NCBI RefSeq assembly: GCF_002224125.1
Contig: NZ_NCSM01000007.1
Coordinates: 127,839 to 191,838, forward strand
Length of the DNA: 64,000 nt
Reading direction: 5' to 3'
Source: Streptomyces sp. NBS 14/10
Lineage (GTDB): Bacteria; Actinomycetota; Actinomycetes; Streptomycetales; Streptomycetaceae
The position numbers and the translations under genes were made by a program. Under the pieces are notes generated by a model that worked only from the letters and a program-made list of their open reading frames with translations, made no database searches and was not told the origin of the DNA. Of the stretch, positions 33,759 to 45,039 are shown in pieces (the stretch's first letter is position 1; each line of letters starts with the position of its first letter).

Positions 33759-34127
33759 ATGTCCGATTCCCCCCAGGCCCCGCTGCGGGTGCTGTTCTGC
33801 ATCGGCGTCAACCAGAACTTCTTCGACCTGCCCACGGGGCAGGGCAAGGCCGTCTGGGACGGCTTCACGAGCATGCTCACGCAACTGCACGGCCTGCCCG
33901 GAGTGACCGTCCTCGGTACCGTCGACGACGACCAGCACATGGTCGGCCCCTCCGGCTCCTGGCCCTGGACCTGCTACGTCCTCGCCGACGTCGTCGACCA
34001 GCCCACAGTCGCCGCGGCGTGCAACCTCTTCCGTACCGTGCGGGTCGGCGAGCACGGCCTGTGGCGCTACATGAGGATCGAGGCGCGCATCGGCCGCCCG
34101 CTGCCCGACCCGGAGCCGGCCCGATGA
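33759..34127 (+). CDS. iacB: IacB-like protein
   Basis: This 122-residue protein starts MSDSPQAPLRVLFCIGVNQNFFD and contains VTVLGTVDDDQHMVG, WTCYVLADVVDQPTVAAACNLFRT and LWRYMRIEARIGRPL. These phrases are characteristic of IacB, a small protein found only beside iacA. It has no known catalytic motif and its step in the pathway is not settled. GAAAGGA precedes the ATG and the stop overlaps iacE as ATGA. It is a particularly specific marker that this is an auxin cluster. Confidence 0.85.
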   Translation: MSDSPQAPLRVLFCIGVNQNFFDLPTGQGKAVWDGFTSMLTQLHGLPGVTVLGTVDDDQHMVGPSGSWPWTCYVLADVVDQPTVAAACNLFRTVRVGEHGLWRYMRIEARIGRPLPDPEPAR

Positions 34128-34903
34128 GCCCCCAGGGAATCAACGAGACCTGGGAGGACGACACCTACCGGGTGGCCCTGGTGACGGGCGCGGCCCGAGG
34201 CCTGGGCGCCTGCATCGCGGACCGGCTGTACGACAAGGGCTACCGCGTCGCGCTGACCGACCTGGACGCGGAGTCGGCCGCCAGGGCGGCGGCCCGGCTC
34301 GACCCCTCCGGACAGCACACGGTCGGCCTAGCACTCGACGTACGGGACAAGGACGCCTTCGCGCGGGTGCGGGACCATCTGGTCGAACGCTGGGGCGCGG
34401 TGCACGTCCTGGTGAACAACGCCGGACACTCCAAGGTCGAGTCGCTGATGCGGATCAGCCCGGAGAGCTTCGAGTCTGTGGTGGCCACCAACCTGGGCGG
34501 CACGTTCTTCGGCTGCCAGGTCTTCGGCGAGTACTTCGCCGAGCGCGGCTACGGACGCATCGTCAACATCGGTTCGCTGGCCGGACAGAACGGCGGTACG
34601 GCGACCGGCGCGCACTACGCGGCGGCCAAGGGCGGAGTCGCCACGCTGACCAAGGTCTTCGCCCGCGAACTCGGTCCGCACGGAGTCACCGTCAACGCCA
34701 TCTCCCCGGGGCCTCAGGACCTTCCCGTGGTCCGCGAAACGGTCGCCCCCGAGGAGCTCGCCCGGGTCAAGGCGATGATCCCGGTCGGCCGGCTCGGACG
34801 CCCCAGGTTCATCGCCGACATGGCCGTCCTGCTCGCCGCCGAGCACGCGGACACGGTCACCGGGGCGTGCTGGGACGCCAACGGCGGACTGTTCATGCGC
34901 TGA
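34124..34903 (+). CDS. iacE: short-chain dehydrogenase/reductase (IacE-like)
   Basis: This 259-residue classical SDR has the cofactor motif TGAARGLGACIA, NNAGHSK, the catalytic Ser in NIGSLAGQNGG and Tyr-x3-Lys in YAAAKGG, and the C-terminal GACWDANGGLFMR. In iac clusters IacE works with IacA on early oxidised indole intermediates. It overlaps iacB by 4 bp. Acidic residues after the second strand (LTDLDAES) suggest NAD(H) preference. Confidence 0.86.
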   Translation: MSPQGINETWEDDTYRVALVTGAARGLGACIADRLYDKGYRVALTDLDAESAARAAARLDPSGQHTVGLALDVRDKDAFARVRDHLVERWGAVHVLVNNAGHSKVESLMRISPESFESVVATNLGGTFFGCQVFGEYFAERGYGRIVNIGSLAGQNGGTATGAHYAAAKGGVATLTKVFARELGPHGVTVNAISPGPQDLPVVRETVAPEELARVKAMIPVGRLGRPRFIADMAVLLAAEHADTVTGACWDANGGLFMR

Positions 34904-34936
34904 CGGCGTCGTCGCGCCAGGAAGGACTCCCCTGTC

Positions 34937-36150
34937 ATGACATCCCGCAGCACCACCGCGGTCGAGCGGGCGCTGAGGCGTCTGGAGCAGACCGAGCCCC
35001 ACATCCGTGCCTGGGCGCGGGTGGACGCCGACGGAGCCCGCGCGGCAGCCGCACGGGCTCCGGATGGCCCGCTCTCGGGCGTGACGTTCGGTGTGAAGGA
35101 CATCATCGATGTCGCCGGTCTGCCGACGGAGTGCGGTTCCACGCTTCGTCGCGGCCGGGTCGCCGCCGCTGACGCCTGGCTGGTGGACCGGCTCAGACGC
35201 GCTGGTGCCGTGCCGCTCGGCAAGACCGTGACCACGGAGTTCGCCTACTTCGAGCCGGGCCCCACGCGGAACCCGCACGGCCTGGCCCACACGCCGGGCG
35301 GTTCCTCCAGCGGATCGGCCGCCGCCGTCGCGGACGACATGGTGCCACTCGCCCTGGGCTCCCAGACGGCGGGCTCCCTGACCCGGCCCGCCTCCTTCTG
35401 CGGTGTGGCCGGCTACGTCGCCCCGGTGGGCGCCTGGCCGACAACCGGGTTCACCGGACTCAGCCCGACCCTCGACGCACCGGGGCTGCTCGCCGCGCGC
35501 GTGAGCGACCTGATCGCGGCCGTCGACGCGGTCGACGGCACGCATGCCGAGGACCCGGCGGCCGTACGGGCGCTGGTATGGACCGGCGCCGAACTGACCG
35601 ACATCGACCCGGCGATGCACAACGCACTGCGCCGCACCGTCCGCGCGCTCGCGGCCGACGGCGCCGGAACGGACGGACTCGGAGACGAAGTCGGTACGGC
35701 CGGGCTCACCGAGGCGCATGCCACGGTCATGGCCTACGAGGCCGCACGCTCCTTGCGTGCCGAGGCGCGGCACCCCGAGTCGTTGAGCACGCACCTGAAC
35801 GAGCTTCTGGAGCGCGGACGCGGCACCGCTGAGGACACCTACGATGCCGCGCTGGCAGTGCGGGACGGGGCCCGCACCGCGATCCTGCGGCTCCTGGAGC
35901 GGGTGGACGTCATTCTGGCTCCGGCCGCCCCCGGCCCCGCCCCGCACGGCCTGGGCGCCACCGGAAACCCCGTCCTCAGCCGCCCCTGGCAGCTGCTCGG
36001 CCTGCCTGTGGTCACCGTTCCCGGCCATCGCGACCCGTACGGCATGCCGCTCGGACTGCAACTGGTCGGCCACCCCGAGCGCGTGGGCCGTCTGCTCGGC
36101 ATCGCCCGGTACACGGAAACCGTCGCCCGCCGGATCGCGGAGAGCGCCCC

Positions 36151-36154
<4 letters not shown>
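34937..36154 (+). CDS. iacH: amidase-signature enzyme (IacH-like)
   Basis: This 405-residue amidase-signature protein has Lys54 in FGVKDIIDVA, the cis-serine region GGSSSGSAAAV near 121-131 and the nucleophile Ser147 in GSQTAGSLTR, the Ser-cisSer-Lys triad. The family hydrolyses amides such as indole-3-acetamide; IacH is a regular member of iac sets although its necessity is unclear. In this pathway it could open a ring amide of an oxindole intermediate or release IAA from its amide. The stop overlaps catB as ATGA. Confidence 0.86.
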
Positions 36155-38138
<1,984 letters not shown>

Positions 38139-38149
38139 CGGAGGCCACA

Positions 38150-38428
38150 GTGCTCTTCGCCGTACGGATGGCCGTCGCCCTCCCGCCGGACATGGACCCC
38201 GGGCTCAAGGCCTCGGTGATCGCCGCGGAACGGGAGTACGCACAGAAGCTTCAGCACGCCGGCGAGTGGCTGCACCTGTGGCGCTGCGTCGGCCAGTACT
38301 CCAACCTCAGCATCTTCGACGTCACGGACAACGACCGGCTCAATGAGATCCTCTGGGGTCTGCCGCTCTTCCCCTACATGGACATCACCGTCACAGCGCT
38401 CGCCCGGCACCCTTCCGCCGTCCACTGA
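38150..38428 (+). CDS. catC: muconolactone isomerase
   Basis: This 92-residue protein matches the size and pattern of CatC: MLFAVRMAVALPPDM, EREYAQKLQHAGEWLHLWRCVGQYSNLSIFDV and LPLFPYMDITVTALARHPS. It isomerises muconolactone to 3-oxoadipate enol-lactone. A GTG start follows GGAGG. It is the last gene of the operon; the enol-lactone hydrolase and thiolase steps are not in this window and must be encoded elsewhere. Confidence 0.92.
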   Translation: MLFAVRMAVALPPDMDPGLKASVIAAEREYAQKLQHAGEWLHLWRCVGQYSNLSIFDVTDNDRLNEILWGLPLFPYMDITVTALARHPSAVH

Positions 38429-38443
38429 GCGTCCGCACCGAGA

Positions 38444-38479
38444 AGAGGGCTCCGACCGCCTGCGCGGTCGGAGCCCTCT
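38444..38479. terminator. bidirectional terminator hairpin after catC
   Basis: AGAGGGCTCCGACCGC (38444-38459) pairs perfectly with its inverse at 38464-38479 across a CTGC loop. It lies between the convergent catC and aldehyde dehydrogenase genes. Confidence 0.85.
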
Positions 38480-38518
38480 CGTCGGTCTCAGCCGCCGCAG
38501 CAGGTTTCCGCCCACCGC

Positions 38519-38559
38519 AGCGGCCCGGCTGTTTCAGCGAGCGGCCCGGCTGTTTCAGC
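38519..38559. repeat. 20-bp direct repeat at the aldehyde dehydrogenase 3' end
   Basis: AGCGGCCCGGCTGTTTCAGC occurs at 38519-38538 and 38540-38559. The second copy includes the aldehyde dehydrogenase stop codon, so the first is a duplication of the gene's end. Confidence 0.8.
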
Positions 38560-40000
38560 AGTAGAGCGACTGGACCCGCAAGTACGCCTCCAGGCCCTCG
38601 GGACCCAGTTCCTTGCCCAGCCCACTGGCCTTCGCTCCGCCGAAGGGGGCGACGGGGTCGGGGAGATAGCGGTTCACACCGATCGTGCCCGTACCCACGC
38701 GCCGGGCGACGGCCTTACCTCGTTCGGGGTCCGATGTCCACACGGTGCCCGCGAGGCCGTAGTCGGAGTCGTTGGCGATCCTGACGGCGTCGTCGACGTC
38801 GTCGTACGCCACCACGCAGAGCACCGGCCCGAAGATCTCCTCCTGCGCCACGGTGAAGCCGTTGTCGACGTCCGCGAAGACCGTGGGTTCCACGAACCAG
38901 CCCTTGTCCAGGCCCGCGGGGCGTCCGCCGCCCGTGGTGAGACGGGCGCCCTCGCTGAGCCCCTTCGCGATGTAGCCCTCCACACGCTCCCGCTGCTGCG
39001 GTGTGGCCATCGGCCCGATCAGGGTGCTCTCCGCCAGGGCGTCGCCCACCGGCAGGGAGCGGGCCAGGTCGGTGAGCAGGTCGACCACCTCGGTGTACCG
39101 GCTGCGCGGGGCGAGGATGCGGGTGCTCAGGAAACAGGTCTGGCCGTTGTTCGTCAGCGTGGCGGCGACCAGGTCCTGCCCGATCTGCGCGGGGTCCAGC
39201 CGCGCGTCGTCGAGGATGATGCCCGCGGACTTTCCGCCGAGCTCCAGGGTCACCGGACGCAGCAGCCGGCCGCAGACCTCGGCAATGGCCCGGCCGGCCG
39301 CCGGCGACCCAGTGAACGCCACCTTGTCGACGCCGGGGTGGGACACGAGACGACTGCCGACCTCACGGCCGCCCGGCACGATGTTGAGCACCCCGGCGGG
39401 AACCCCGGCGGCCTCGGCGGCCTCGGCGATCAGGAAGGAGTCGAGCGGCGCCTCGGGGGCGGGCTTGAGTACCAGCGTGCAGCCCGCGGCCATGGCCGGC
39501 GCGATCTTGAACATGGACAGCACCTGGGGGTAGTTCCAGGGCACGATCCCGGCGACGACCCCGACCGGGGTCCTGCGCACCTCGATCGAACCGCCGAGCA
39601 GTCCCGCGCGCACCTCGACGAGGGCCGTCGTACGGGCCAGCCCCGCGTAGTAGCGCAGCACCGCGGTCGGGTAGCCGGCCTCCAGCTGCCGGGAGATGCT
39701 GATCGGCATGCCGTTCTGGCTGCTGACGAGCTCGGCGATGCGGCCCGCCCGTGTTTCGAGCTGCTCGGCGAAGCGTTCCATGACCTCGGCCCGGCGCTCC
39801 GGCTCCCAGGCGGCCCACCCGCCCGGCTCGTCGAAGGCCCGGCGCGCGGCCTCGACCGCGGCGTCGACATCCGCTTCCAGCCCTTCGGGCACACTGCCGA
39901 GCGCCTCCTCCGTGCTCGGGTTGACGGGCGCGATGACGCGGCTGCTGGAGGGCCGAACCCACTTCCCGCCGATGTAAAGGTGTTCGTATCGAAGGTCCAT
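38555..40000 (-). CDS. NAD(P)-dependent aldehyde dehydrogenase
   Basis: This 481-residue ALDH has Asn156 (PWNYPQ), Glu253 (LELGGKS) and the nucleophile Cys289 (NNGQTCFLSTR), followed by EEIFGPVLCV and the C-terminal PFGGAKASGLGKELG. It is most like broad phenylacetaldehyde/betaine aldehyde dehydrogenases. Position between the cat operon and the LuxR regulator, in a locus with an amine oxidase, makes indole-3-acetaldehyde or another arylacetaldehyde the likely substrate; this is inference. The ATG at 40000 is preferred over a TTG three bases earlier because AGGAGAG is better spaced. Confidence 0.88.
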   Translation of the reverse strand: MDLRYEHLYIGGKWVRPSSSRVIAPVNPSTEEALGSVPEGLEADVDAAVEAARRAFDEPGGWAAWEPERRAEVMERFAEQLETRAGRIAELVSSQNGMPISISRQLEAGYPTAVLRYYAGLARTTALVEVRAGLLGGSIEVRRTPVGVVAGIVPWNYPQVLSMFKIAPAMAAGCTLVLKPAPEAPLDSFLIAEAAEAAGVPAGVLNIVPGGREVGSRLVSHPGVDKVAFTGSPAAGRAIAEVCGRLLRPVTLELGGKSAGIILDDARLDPAQIGQDLVAATLTNNGQTCFLSTRILAPRSRYTEVVDLLTDLARSLPVGDALAESTLIGPMATPQQRERVEGYIAKGLSEGARLTTGGGRPAGLDKGWFVEPTVFADVDNGFTVAQEEIFGPVLCVVAYDDVDDAVRIANDSDYGLAGTVWTSDPERGKAVARRVGTGTIGVNRYLPDPVAPFGGAKASGLGKELGPEGLEAYLRVQSLYC

Positions 40001-40154
40001 CAATGCTCTCCTGGCAATCCGGTGCCCGTTCCGGGGCCGGGTACGGGGCTTTCCCCGAGCTTCGCCCGATCCGCCGACGGCGGCGTGCGGCAGGGTGCAT
40101 GGGCGACCGCCAGGGAATGCACGGGACCGCGCCGTCCCTGATCGCGCTCCGGCG

Positions 40155-41189
40155 TCAGCCGGAGGTCTCCAGGCCCCAGGCCCCGGCGTGGCTCGCGGCG
40201 GCCGCTCGATTGGCGACGCCCAGCTTGGCGAGAATGTGCTCGATGTGTGTGGCGACCGTGCGAGAGCTCACGAAGAGGCGTGCCGCGATCTCATGGTTCG
40301 TGTGCCCGGCGCTGAGCTCGGCCAGGACCTGCAGCTCCCGGAGCGAGAGCCCCGCGGGGTGCGAGCCCCGGCGGCAGGTGGCGATGATCATGTTGCCCTG
40401 GTGGGCGAGCCGCAGTTCGAGCAGATGCCGGCTGTGGGGCACCAGAATCGTGGTGGGCAGGATCCTTCGCGCGGCCGCGCGACGCACGGCACGGCCGAGA
40501 GGGACCACGTTGCCAAGCCAGGCCGGGACCTGTCCACTGGTCGGGGCGGGGGCACTGTGCGGCGACGGGGGCACCGCCAGCGTGCACGTCTCCGTCGCCC
40601 AGCCCGGTGGCGGTGCCACCCCGTCCGGCAGGGGAGCGTCCACGATCGCTGCCAGGCAGTCGCCGAGCAGCGCCGGGACGAGATCGGTGGATCGCAGGCT
40701 CAGCCGACGGCGCTTCATGCTGAGGTTCAGCACGCCCACGTAGCGGCCGTCGGAGGAGAACAGGCACTGGGTCATGCCGTCTTCGAACCCGGACGGCTCG
40801 ATGACGTCACGAATCGTGGTGGAGACAGCGCGCAGGCCAGGAGCCAGGTCACGCAACCACAGGGGGCATCGGCAGCCGAGCGTGAAGGTGAACAACGGGT
40901 CCGTGTGCTGCCGAGCGTTCAGGTACTCCCGCTGAGACGGCGAGTAGTCGTCGGCGAGACTGACGTGGCGACGCTCGGCGGGATGCCAGCGGGCGAGGGA
41001 GGCATGATCACATTCGACCACCTCGGACAGCACGGCCAGGACTGACGCGGCGGTTGTTCCTGAGGCGTACGGGTCCCGGCGCGCGGCCTCGCGTACGCGC
41101 GAGGCCGCTGCCATGACTTCTTCCGGGCCGCGTGCTTCCTGCACCCGCTCAGCATGAGCGGTCCTACTTTTTTGGTCAATGGATGTCAT
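40155..41189 (-). CDS. LuxR-type regulator with a GAF-like sensor part
   Basis: This 344-residue protein has an N-terminal region of about 180 residues resembling a GAF/ligand domain (SVLAVLSEVVECDHASLARWHP, FSSDGRYVGVLNLSMK) and a C-terminal LuxR HTH (LSLRELQVLAELSAGHTNHEIAARLFVSSRTVATHIEHILAKLGV). Its ATG overlaps the stop of the amidohydrolase gene as ATGA, and the aldehyde dehydrogenase follows on the same strand 154 bp later. It likely controls these minus-strand genes in response to a small molecule. Confidence 0.82.
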   Translation of the reverse strand: MTSIDQKSRTAHAERVQEARGPEEVMAAASRVREAARRDPYASGTTAASVLAVLSEVVECDHASLARWHPAERRHVSLADDYSPSQREYLNARQHTDPLFTFTLGCRCPLWLRDLAPGLRAVSTTIRDVIEPSGFEDGMTQCLFSSDGRYVGVLNLSMKRRRLSLRSTDLVPALLGDCLAAIVDAPLPDGVAPPPGWATETCTLAVPPSPHSAPAPTSGQVPAWLGNVVPLGRAVRRAAARRILPTTILVPHSRHLLELRLAHQGNMIIATCRRGSHPAGLSLRELQVLAELSAGHTNHEIAARLFVSSRTVATHIEHILAKLGVANRAAAASHAGAWGLETSG

Positions 41190-42889
41190 TCGGTGAGCAG
41201 GTCGTGCACGATCTCACCGTCGAGCACGGTGAGGACCACCGGAAGGTCCGGGATGTCGTGCGGGTCCGCGGTGAGGAGGTCACCGCTCAGGCCACACAAG
41301 TCGGCGACCTTGCCGACCTCGAGGGAGCCCTTCCAGCTGTCGGCGAAGTCCTGCCACGCGGCGTTGATCGTGTAGGTGCGTACGGCCTCGGCGAGGGTGA
41401 TGCACTGCTCCGGACCGCTCACCCGGCCGCTGGCCTTCGACTCGCGCAGCAGCATGGTGGCGATGCCCTGGCGCCAGTCGGGGAAGGCGACGGGCGCATC
41501 GGAACCGCTCGCCACCGTGATCCCGGCGTCGACGGCGTCCCGGTAGGGCCATTCGTACGCGGCGCGTTCCGGGCCGACGAACCCCTCCTCCAGGTCTGCG
41601 ACCGTCCATTTGATGTTGGGGTTCATATTGACCCCGAAGCCGTGTTCGGCCAGTCTCGCCATGCTCCGGGGGGTGAGGAAGTCGCCGTGGATGACGTAGT
41701 GCCGGGCGTCGGGACGCGGGTGCTTCGCGTTTACGGACACAAAGGCGTCGACGACGGTGTCGATGCCCCGGTCGCCGGTTACGTGGACGCCGAGCTGATG
41801 ACCTGCGAGGTGCGCGTGCCGCACCATCTCACCGATCTCGGCGATCCGCTCCTCATCGGTCTCGCCCCCCACGCACAGGGCGCCGCAGCCACCGCCGAGG
41901 TACGCCTCGTGCATCCAGGCCGTCTTGTTCGGCGGAATGCCGTCGGCGAATATCTTGACCCCGATGACGTTCAACCGGCGTGAGTCCTCGCTCGCCGGTA
42001 CCTCGATCCGGTCCAATGCCCGCGCGAATTCCCTCGCCGTGCTGGACAGACCGGTCGGCAGCAGCAGCACGCTGACCCGTGCCGTGAGTTCTCCGTCGGC
42101 CAGCAGACGCCGGTACACCTCGAGGGTCTCCTGCGACAGCGCCCCGCCCATGATCTGCCCACCGCCGGGGCCGAGACCGGGCTCGGTGTAGCTGGTGATG
42201 CCGAGAGCCCGAAGTTTCGCCAGCGTCGAGCGGATCGCGGCAGCCCGGATCTCCGGCGTGAGTGGCGGCAGCGCTTGCTGAACGCACGCTTGCGCACCCT
42301 CGCGCAGCAGTCCGGTGGGCTCGCCGGACTCATCCGTGACGATGGCTCCGCCGGGAGGGGGGACGGTCCTGCCGCTGACCCCGGCGAGAGCCAGTGCCGC
42401 TGAGTTGACCCAGGAGGCATGGCCCGAGAAGTCCTGCAGAAGGACGGGGTGTCGCGGGCTGACGGCGTCCAGGTCGTGCCGGGACGGAAGGCGCGAGGGA
42501 TCCGCCTCGCATTCGGCCAGGTAGCCCGAGTCCCAGCCGATACCGATGATCCACTGACCGTCCGGGGCGGCTTCGGCGGCTGCCCGGACCGCCTCGGCTA
42601 TGTCCGCGATCGATCGGACGGCCGGGAATCGCAGATCGAGAGCCAGTGGGGGCGAGCTCATGCCGAAGGCGCAGCCGTGCAGATGCGAGTCGTTGATACC
42701 AGGCAGCAGCGTGCCGCCCTTGAGGTCGATGACCTGGGTGTCGGGACCGACGAGTGCTGAGGTCTCTCCGGGGCCGCCCACCGCTGTGATCCTTCCCCCG
42801 GTGACCGCGAGCTCGGAGGCGACGGTGAATTCGGCGTCGACGGTGAGCACGGAGCCGTTGACGAAGACCAGATCGGCGCATGCGGGCAC
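41186..42889 (-). CDS. YtcJ-type amidohydrolase
   Basis: This 567-residue metal-dependent hydrolase has ADLVFVNGSVLTVDAEF, the HxH motif in GINDSHLHGCAF, a later His pair in HVTGDRGID and VIHGDF, and the Asp in ASGSDAPVAFPD. This is the YtcJ-like amidohydrolase group of the urease/dihydroorotase superfamily, whose members act on amides and cyclic amides. The GTG at 42889 is chosen for GGGAG six bases upstream. It overlaps the LuxR gene, so it is part of the control unit around the amine/auxin locus; it might release an indole acid or amine from an amide, but its substrate is unknown. Confidence 0.82.
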   Translation of the reverse strand: MPACADLVFVNGSVLTVDAEFTVASELAVTGGRITAVGGPGETSALVGPDTQVIDLKGGTLLPGINDSHLHGCAFGMSSPPLALDLRFPAVRSIADIAEAVRAAAEAAPDGQWIIGIGWDSGYLAECEADPSRLPSRHDLDAVSPRHPVLLQDFSGHASWVNSAALALAGVSGRTVPPPGGAIVTDESGEPTGLLREGAQACVQQALPPLTPEIRAAAIRSTLAKLRALGITSYTEPGLGPGGGQIMGGALSQETLEVYRRLLADGELTARVSVLLLPTGLSSTAREFARALDRIEVPASEDSRRLNVIGVKIFADGIPPNKTAWMHEAYLGGGCGALCVGGETDEERIAEIGEMVRHAHLAGHQLGVHVTGDRGIDTVVDAFVSVNAKHPRPDARHYVIHGDFLTPRSMARLAEHGFGVNMNPNIKWTVADLEEGFVGPERAAYEWPYRDAVDAGITVASGSDAPVAFPDWRQGIATMLLRESKASGRVSGPEQCITLAEAVRTYTINAAWQDFADSWKGSLEVGKVADLCGLSGDLLTADPHDIPDLPVVLTVLDGEIVHDLLTE

Positions 42890-43027
42890 GGAGACTCCCA
42901 GTGGTAGGTGAGGGCTGTGGCGGGGAACGCGCAGGACCCCGGCGTGGAAGCGACTCTGCGGCCCCGACCGGCCCTGGCACATCGGTCATTCAACCGATGG
43001 CGGCCTGGGCCTGGCGGCCGAAGGCCG

Positions 43028-43519
43028 TTACCCGGTGGCGCGGGGCTGGAGGATCACGATGGGGATCTCACGTTCGGTCCACGCCTGGTACTGCGCGAAA
43101 TCGGCATAGACGTCCAGGAGCAGCGGCCAAAGGCGGGCTCTCTCCTGCGAGTCCACGGTACGGGCCCGGACCGGTCTGCGGTCGGCACGGATCTGTATGT
43201 GCGTGTCGGGATGGGCGCACAGGTTGAAGTACCACTGGGGGTGTTTGGGGAGCCCGCTCTGGGAAGCGACGACGACGATGTCCAGCCCGTCCGTCATGTA
43301 GAGCAGCGGCGTGGTGTAGCGCCTGCCGGACTTTCTGCCGCGGTGATCGAGGAGAAGGACGGGGGCGGGTTTGCGGAAGCCCGCCCCCGCTCGCCACTTT
43401 CCACCCAGCCGGCCGCGTGTGCGACGGTAGATCCACACCTGGGCCTTTGCCATGTACTTGATGATCTTCGGTAGTAGCGGCGAATCGAGCTGATGAGGTC
43501 GCGGACGCCGGTCTCGCAC
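43028..43519 (-). CDS. F420-dependent (Ddn-like) nitroreductase family protein
   Basis: This 163-residue protein has YRRTRGRLGGKWRAG, VLLLDHRGRKSGRRYTTPLLYM and IVVVASQSGLPKHPQWYFNL, the hallmark of deazaflavin-dependent nitroreductase/quinone reductase proteins (DUF385). These split-barrel enzymes use F420H2 to reduce quinones and xenobiotics. The GTG at 43519 follows GGAGG with ideal spacing, so it is preferred over the internal ATG at 43453. It stands alone downstream of the amidohydrolase promoter. Confidence 0.85.
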   Translation of the reverse strand: MRDRRPRPHQLDSPLLPKIIKYMAKAQVWIYRRTRGRLGGKWRAGAGFRKPAPVLLLDHRGRKSGRRYTTPLLYMTDGLDIVVVASQSGLPKHPQWYFNLCAHPDTHIQIRADRRPVRARTVDSQERARLWPLLLDVYADFAQYQAWTEREIPIVILQPRATG

Positions 43520-43799
43520 GGATCGCCTCCGATCAGGCCACTGCCCGGTCCTGCCGTGGATAGGTGCCGAGCATGCAGTCGTACCGTCATCGGGCGTCAA
43601 AGGCAATAACACAACATGTAACAGGCCTCACCCGATACGGGGTCCTCGGTGAGGCTCAGGACCTCGTCGGGCAGCTTGGCCGCGGCCACGTGGGCCAGGG
43701 TGACGGAGCCGAGCGGGCCCGAGGAACTGATGGACACGCTGCCCCGCGGGCGGCATCGACGCCGACCGCTCCGAGTCCGGCCTGCCCCAGGACTGACGG
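43520..43799. other. gap with no clear gene; possible decayed coding remnant
   Basis: This 280-bp stretch lies between the F420-type gene promoter and RNase H. A plus-strand reading LRTSSGSLAAATWARV...EELMDTLP, after a one-base shift near 43743, continues AGGIDADRSESGLPQD and stops at 43798. The tail looks protein-like but I recognise no family, and no good start or ribosome site is seen. Confidence 0.25.
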
Positions 43800-45035
43800 C
43801 TACCGCAGGTGTGTCGTGTCGTTCAGCAGGCGAAGCGACGCGTTGCCGTCCGCGTAGTACGCCAGCGCCGACAGTGACGCCGCCGAGATCTCCATCCGGA
43901 ACAGCGACTCCGGCGGTGCGCCCAGTGCCAGCCGGACCAGGGTCTTGATCGGCGTCACATGCGTGACCAGCAGCACCGTACGGCCCGCATGGCGCGCGAT
44001 GAGCTTGTCGCGGGTGAGCGCGACCCGGCGGGCGACCGCCGCGAAGCTCTCGCCGCCGCCCGTGGGGGCCGCCCTGGAGGAGGCGAGCCAGGCCTGGAGG
44101 TCGTCCGGGTGGCGCTCCCGTGCCTCCGTGAACGTCAGGCCCTCCCAGGCCCCGAAGTCGGTCTCCCGCAGCCCCTCTTCGATATGGACGTCGACACCGA
44201 GGCGGGACGCCACCGCCTCAGCCGTCTCCACGCAGCGCCTGAGCGGCGAGCTCACCACCGCCTGGATGGTGCCGCGCGCCGCCAGTGCCGTCGCGACCAA
44301 CTCGGCCTGGCGGCGGCCCACGGGTGAGAGCTCCGGGTCGCTGCCGCCGCTGCCGGAGAAGCGCTTCTCGGGGGTCAGCGCGGTCTCGCCGTGCCGGAGC
44401 AGGACGAAGGTGGCGGGGGCGCCCAGGTCCGCCGGGACGGCCCAGCCCGGCGGCGCGACGCCCGGAGCCACAGCGGACGGGGCTGCGGCGGACGGGGCTG
44501 CGGCTCCCGCAGGCGCGGCGGACGCAGGCGCGACGCCCGCAGACGCGACGCCCGGGGCCGCCGTAAGGGCGCCGCCCGCCGACGGCGCCACCCCCGTACT
44601 CGGCCGCCACTGCTCACCCCGCGCGCCCGCGTCCATCGCCTCGTTGGCGAGCCGGTCCGCGCGCTTGTTCCGCTCGCGCGGGATCCACTCGTACGACACC
44701 TGCCCGGGCGGGAAGATCTCCCTGGCCTCGGCCGCGAGCGGACGCATACCGGGGTGCTTGACCTTCCAGCGGCCCGACATCTGCTCGACCACGAGCTTGG
44801 AGTCCATCCGGACCTGGACCTGGACCCCGGCCTCCGGGTCGAGGGCGCGCACCGCCCGCAACCCGGCGATCAGGCCCTTGTACTCGGCGACGTTGTTCGT
44901 CGCGGTGCCGATGTACTCCGCCGCCTCGGCAAGGGTCTCGCCCGTGTCCGGATCGAGGACGACCGCGCCGTAGCCGGCCGGTCCCGGGTTGCCCCGGGAG
45001 CCGCCGTCCGCCTCGACGACGAAGCGACGGGCCAT
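43800..45035 (-). CDS. bifunctional RNase HI / acid (histidine) phosphatase
   Basis: This 411-residue fusion has an N-terminal RNase HI domain (residues 1-135) with acidic residues in VEADGGSRGNPG, VAEYKGL, VRMDSKLV and KRADRLANE. An Ala/Pro-rich linker of about 60 residues has a degenerate repeat of AAPSA type. The C-terminal histidine phosphatase domain (205-405) has VLLRHGET, SSPLRRC and VTHVTPIK. This actinobacterial fusion removes RNA from RNA-DNA hybrids; the phosphatase part is alpha-ribazole phosphatase-like (CobC). It lies 4 bp after the zinc-ribbon gene, in an operon with Nif3. Confidence 0.92.
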   Translation of the reverse strand: MARRFVVEADGGSRGNPGPAGYGAVVLDPDTGETLAEAAEYIGTATNNVAEYKGLIAGLRAVRALDPEAGVQVQVRMDSKLVVEQMSGRWKVKHPGMRPLAAEAREIFPPGQVSYEWIPRERNKRADRLANEAMDAGARGEQWRPSTGVAPSAGGALTAAPGVASAGVAPASAAPAGAAAPSAAAPSAVAPGVAPPGWAVPADLGAPATFVLLRHGETALTPEKRFSGSGGSDPELSPVGRRQAELVATALAARGTIQAVVSSPLRRCVETAEAVASRLGVDVHIEEGLRETDFGAWEGLTFTEARERHPDDLQAWLASSRAAPTGGGESFAAVARRVALTRDKLIARHAGRTVLLVTHVTPIKTLVRLALGAPPESLFRMEISAASLSALAYYADGNASLRLLNDTTHLR

Positions 45036-45039
45036 CGGC

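Noticed and set aside
40044..40057. CGGGG-CTTT-CCCCG before the aldehyde dehydrogenase as a fourth iac box
   Set aside because: Only loosely similar to GTAGGGGAWWTC and symmetrical in a different way; not counted.
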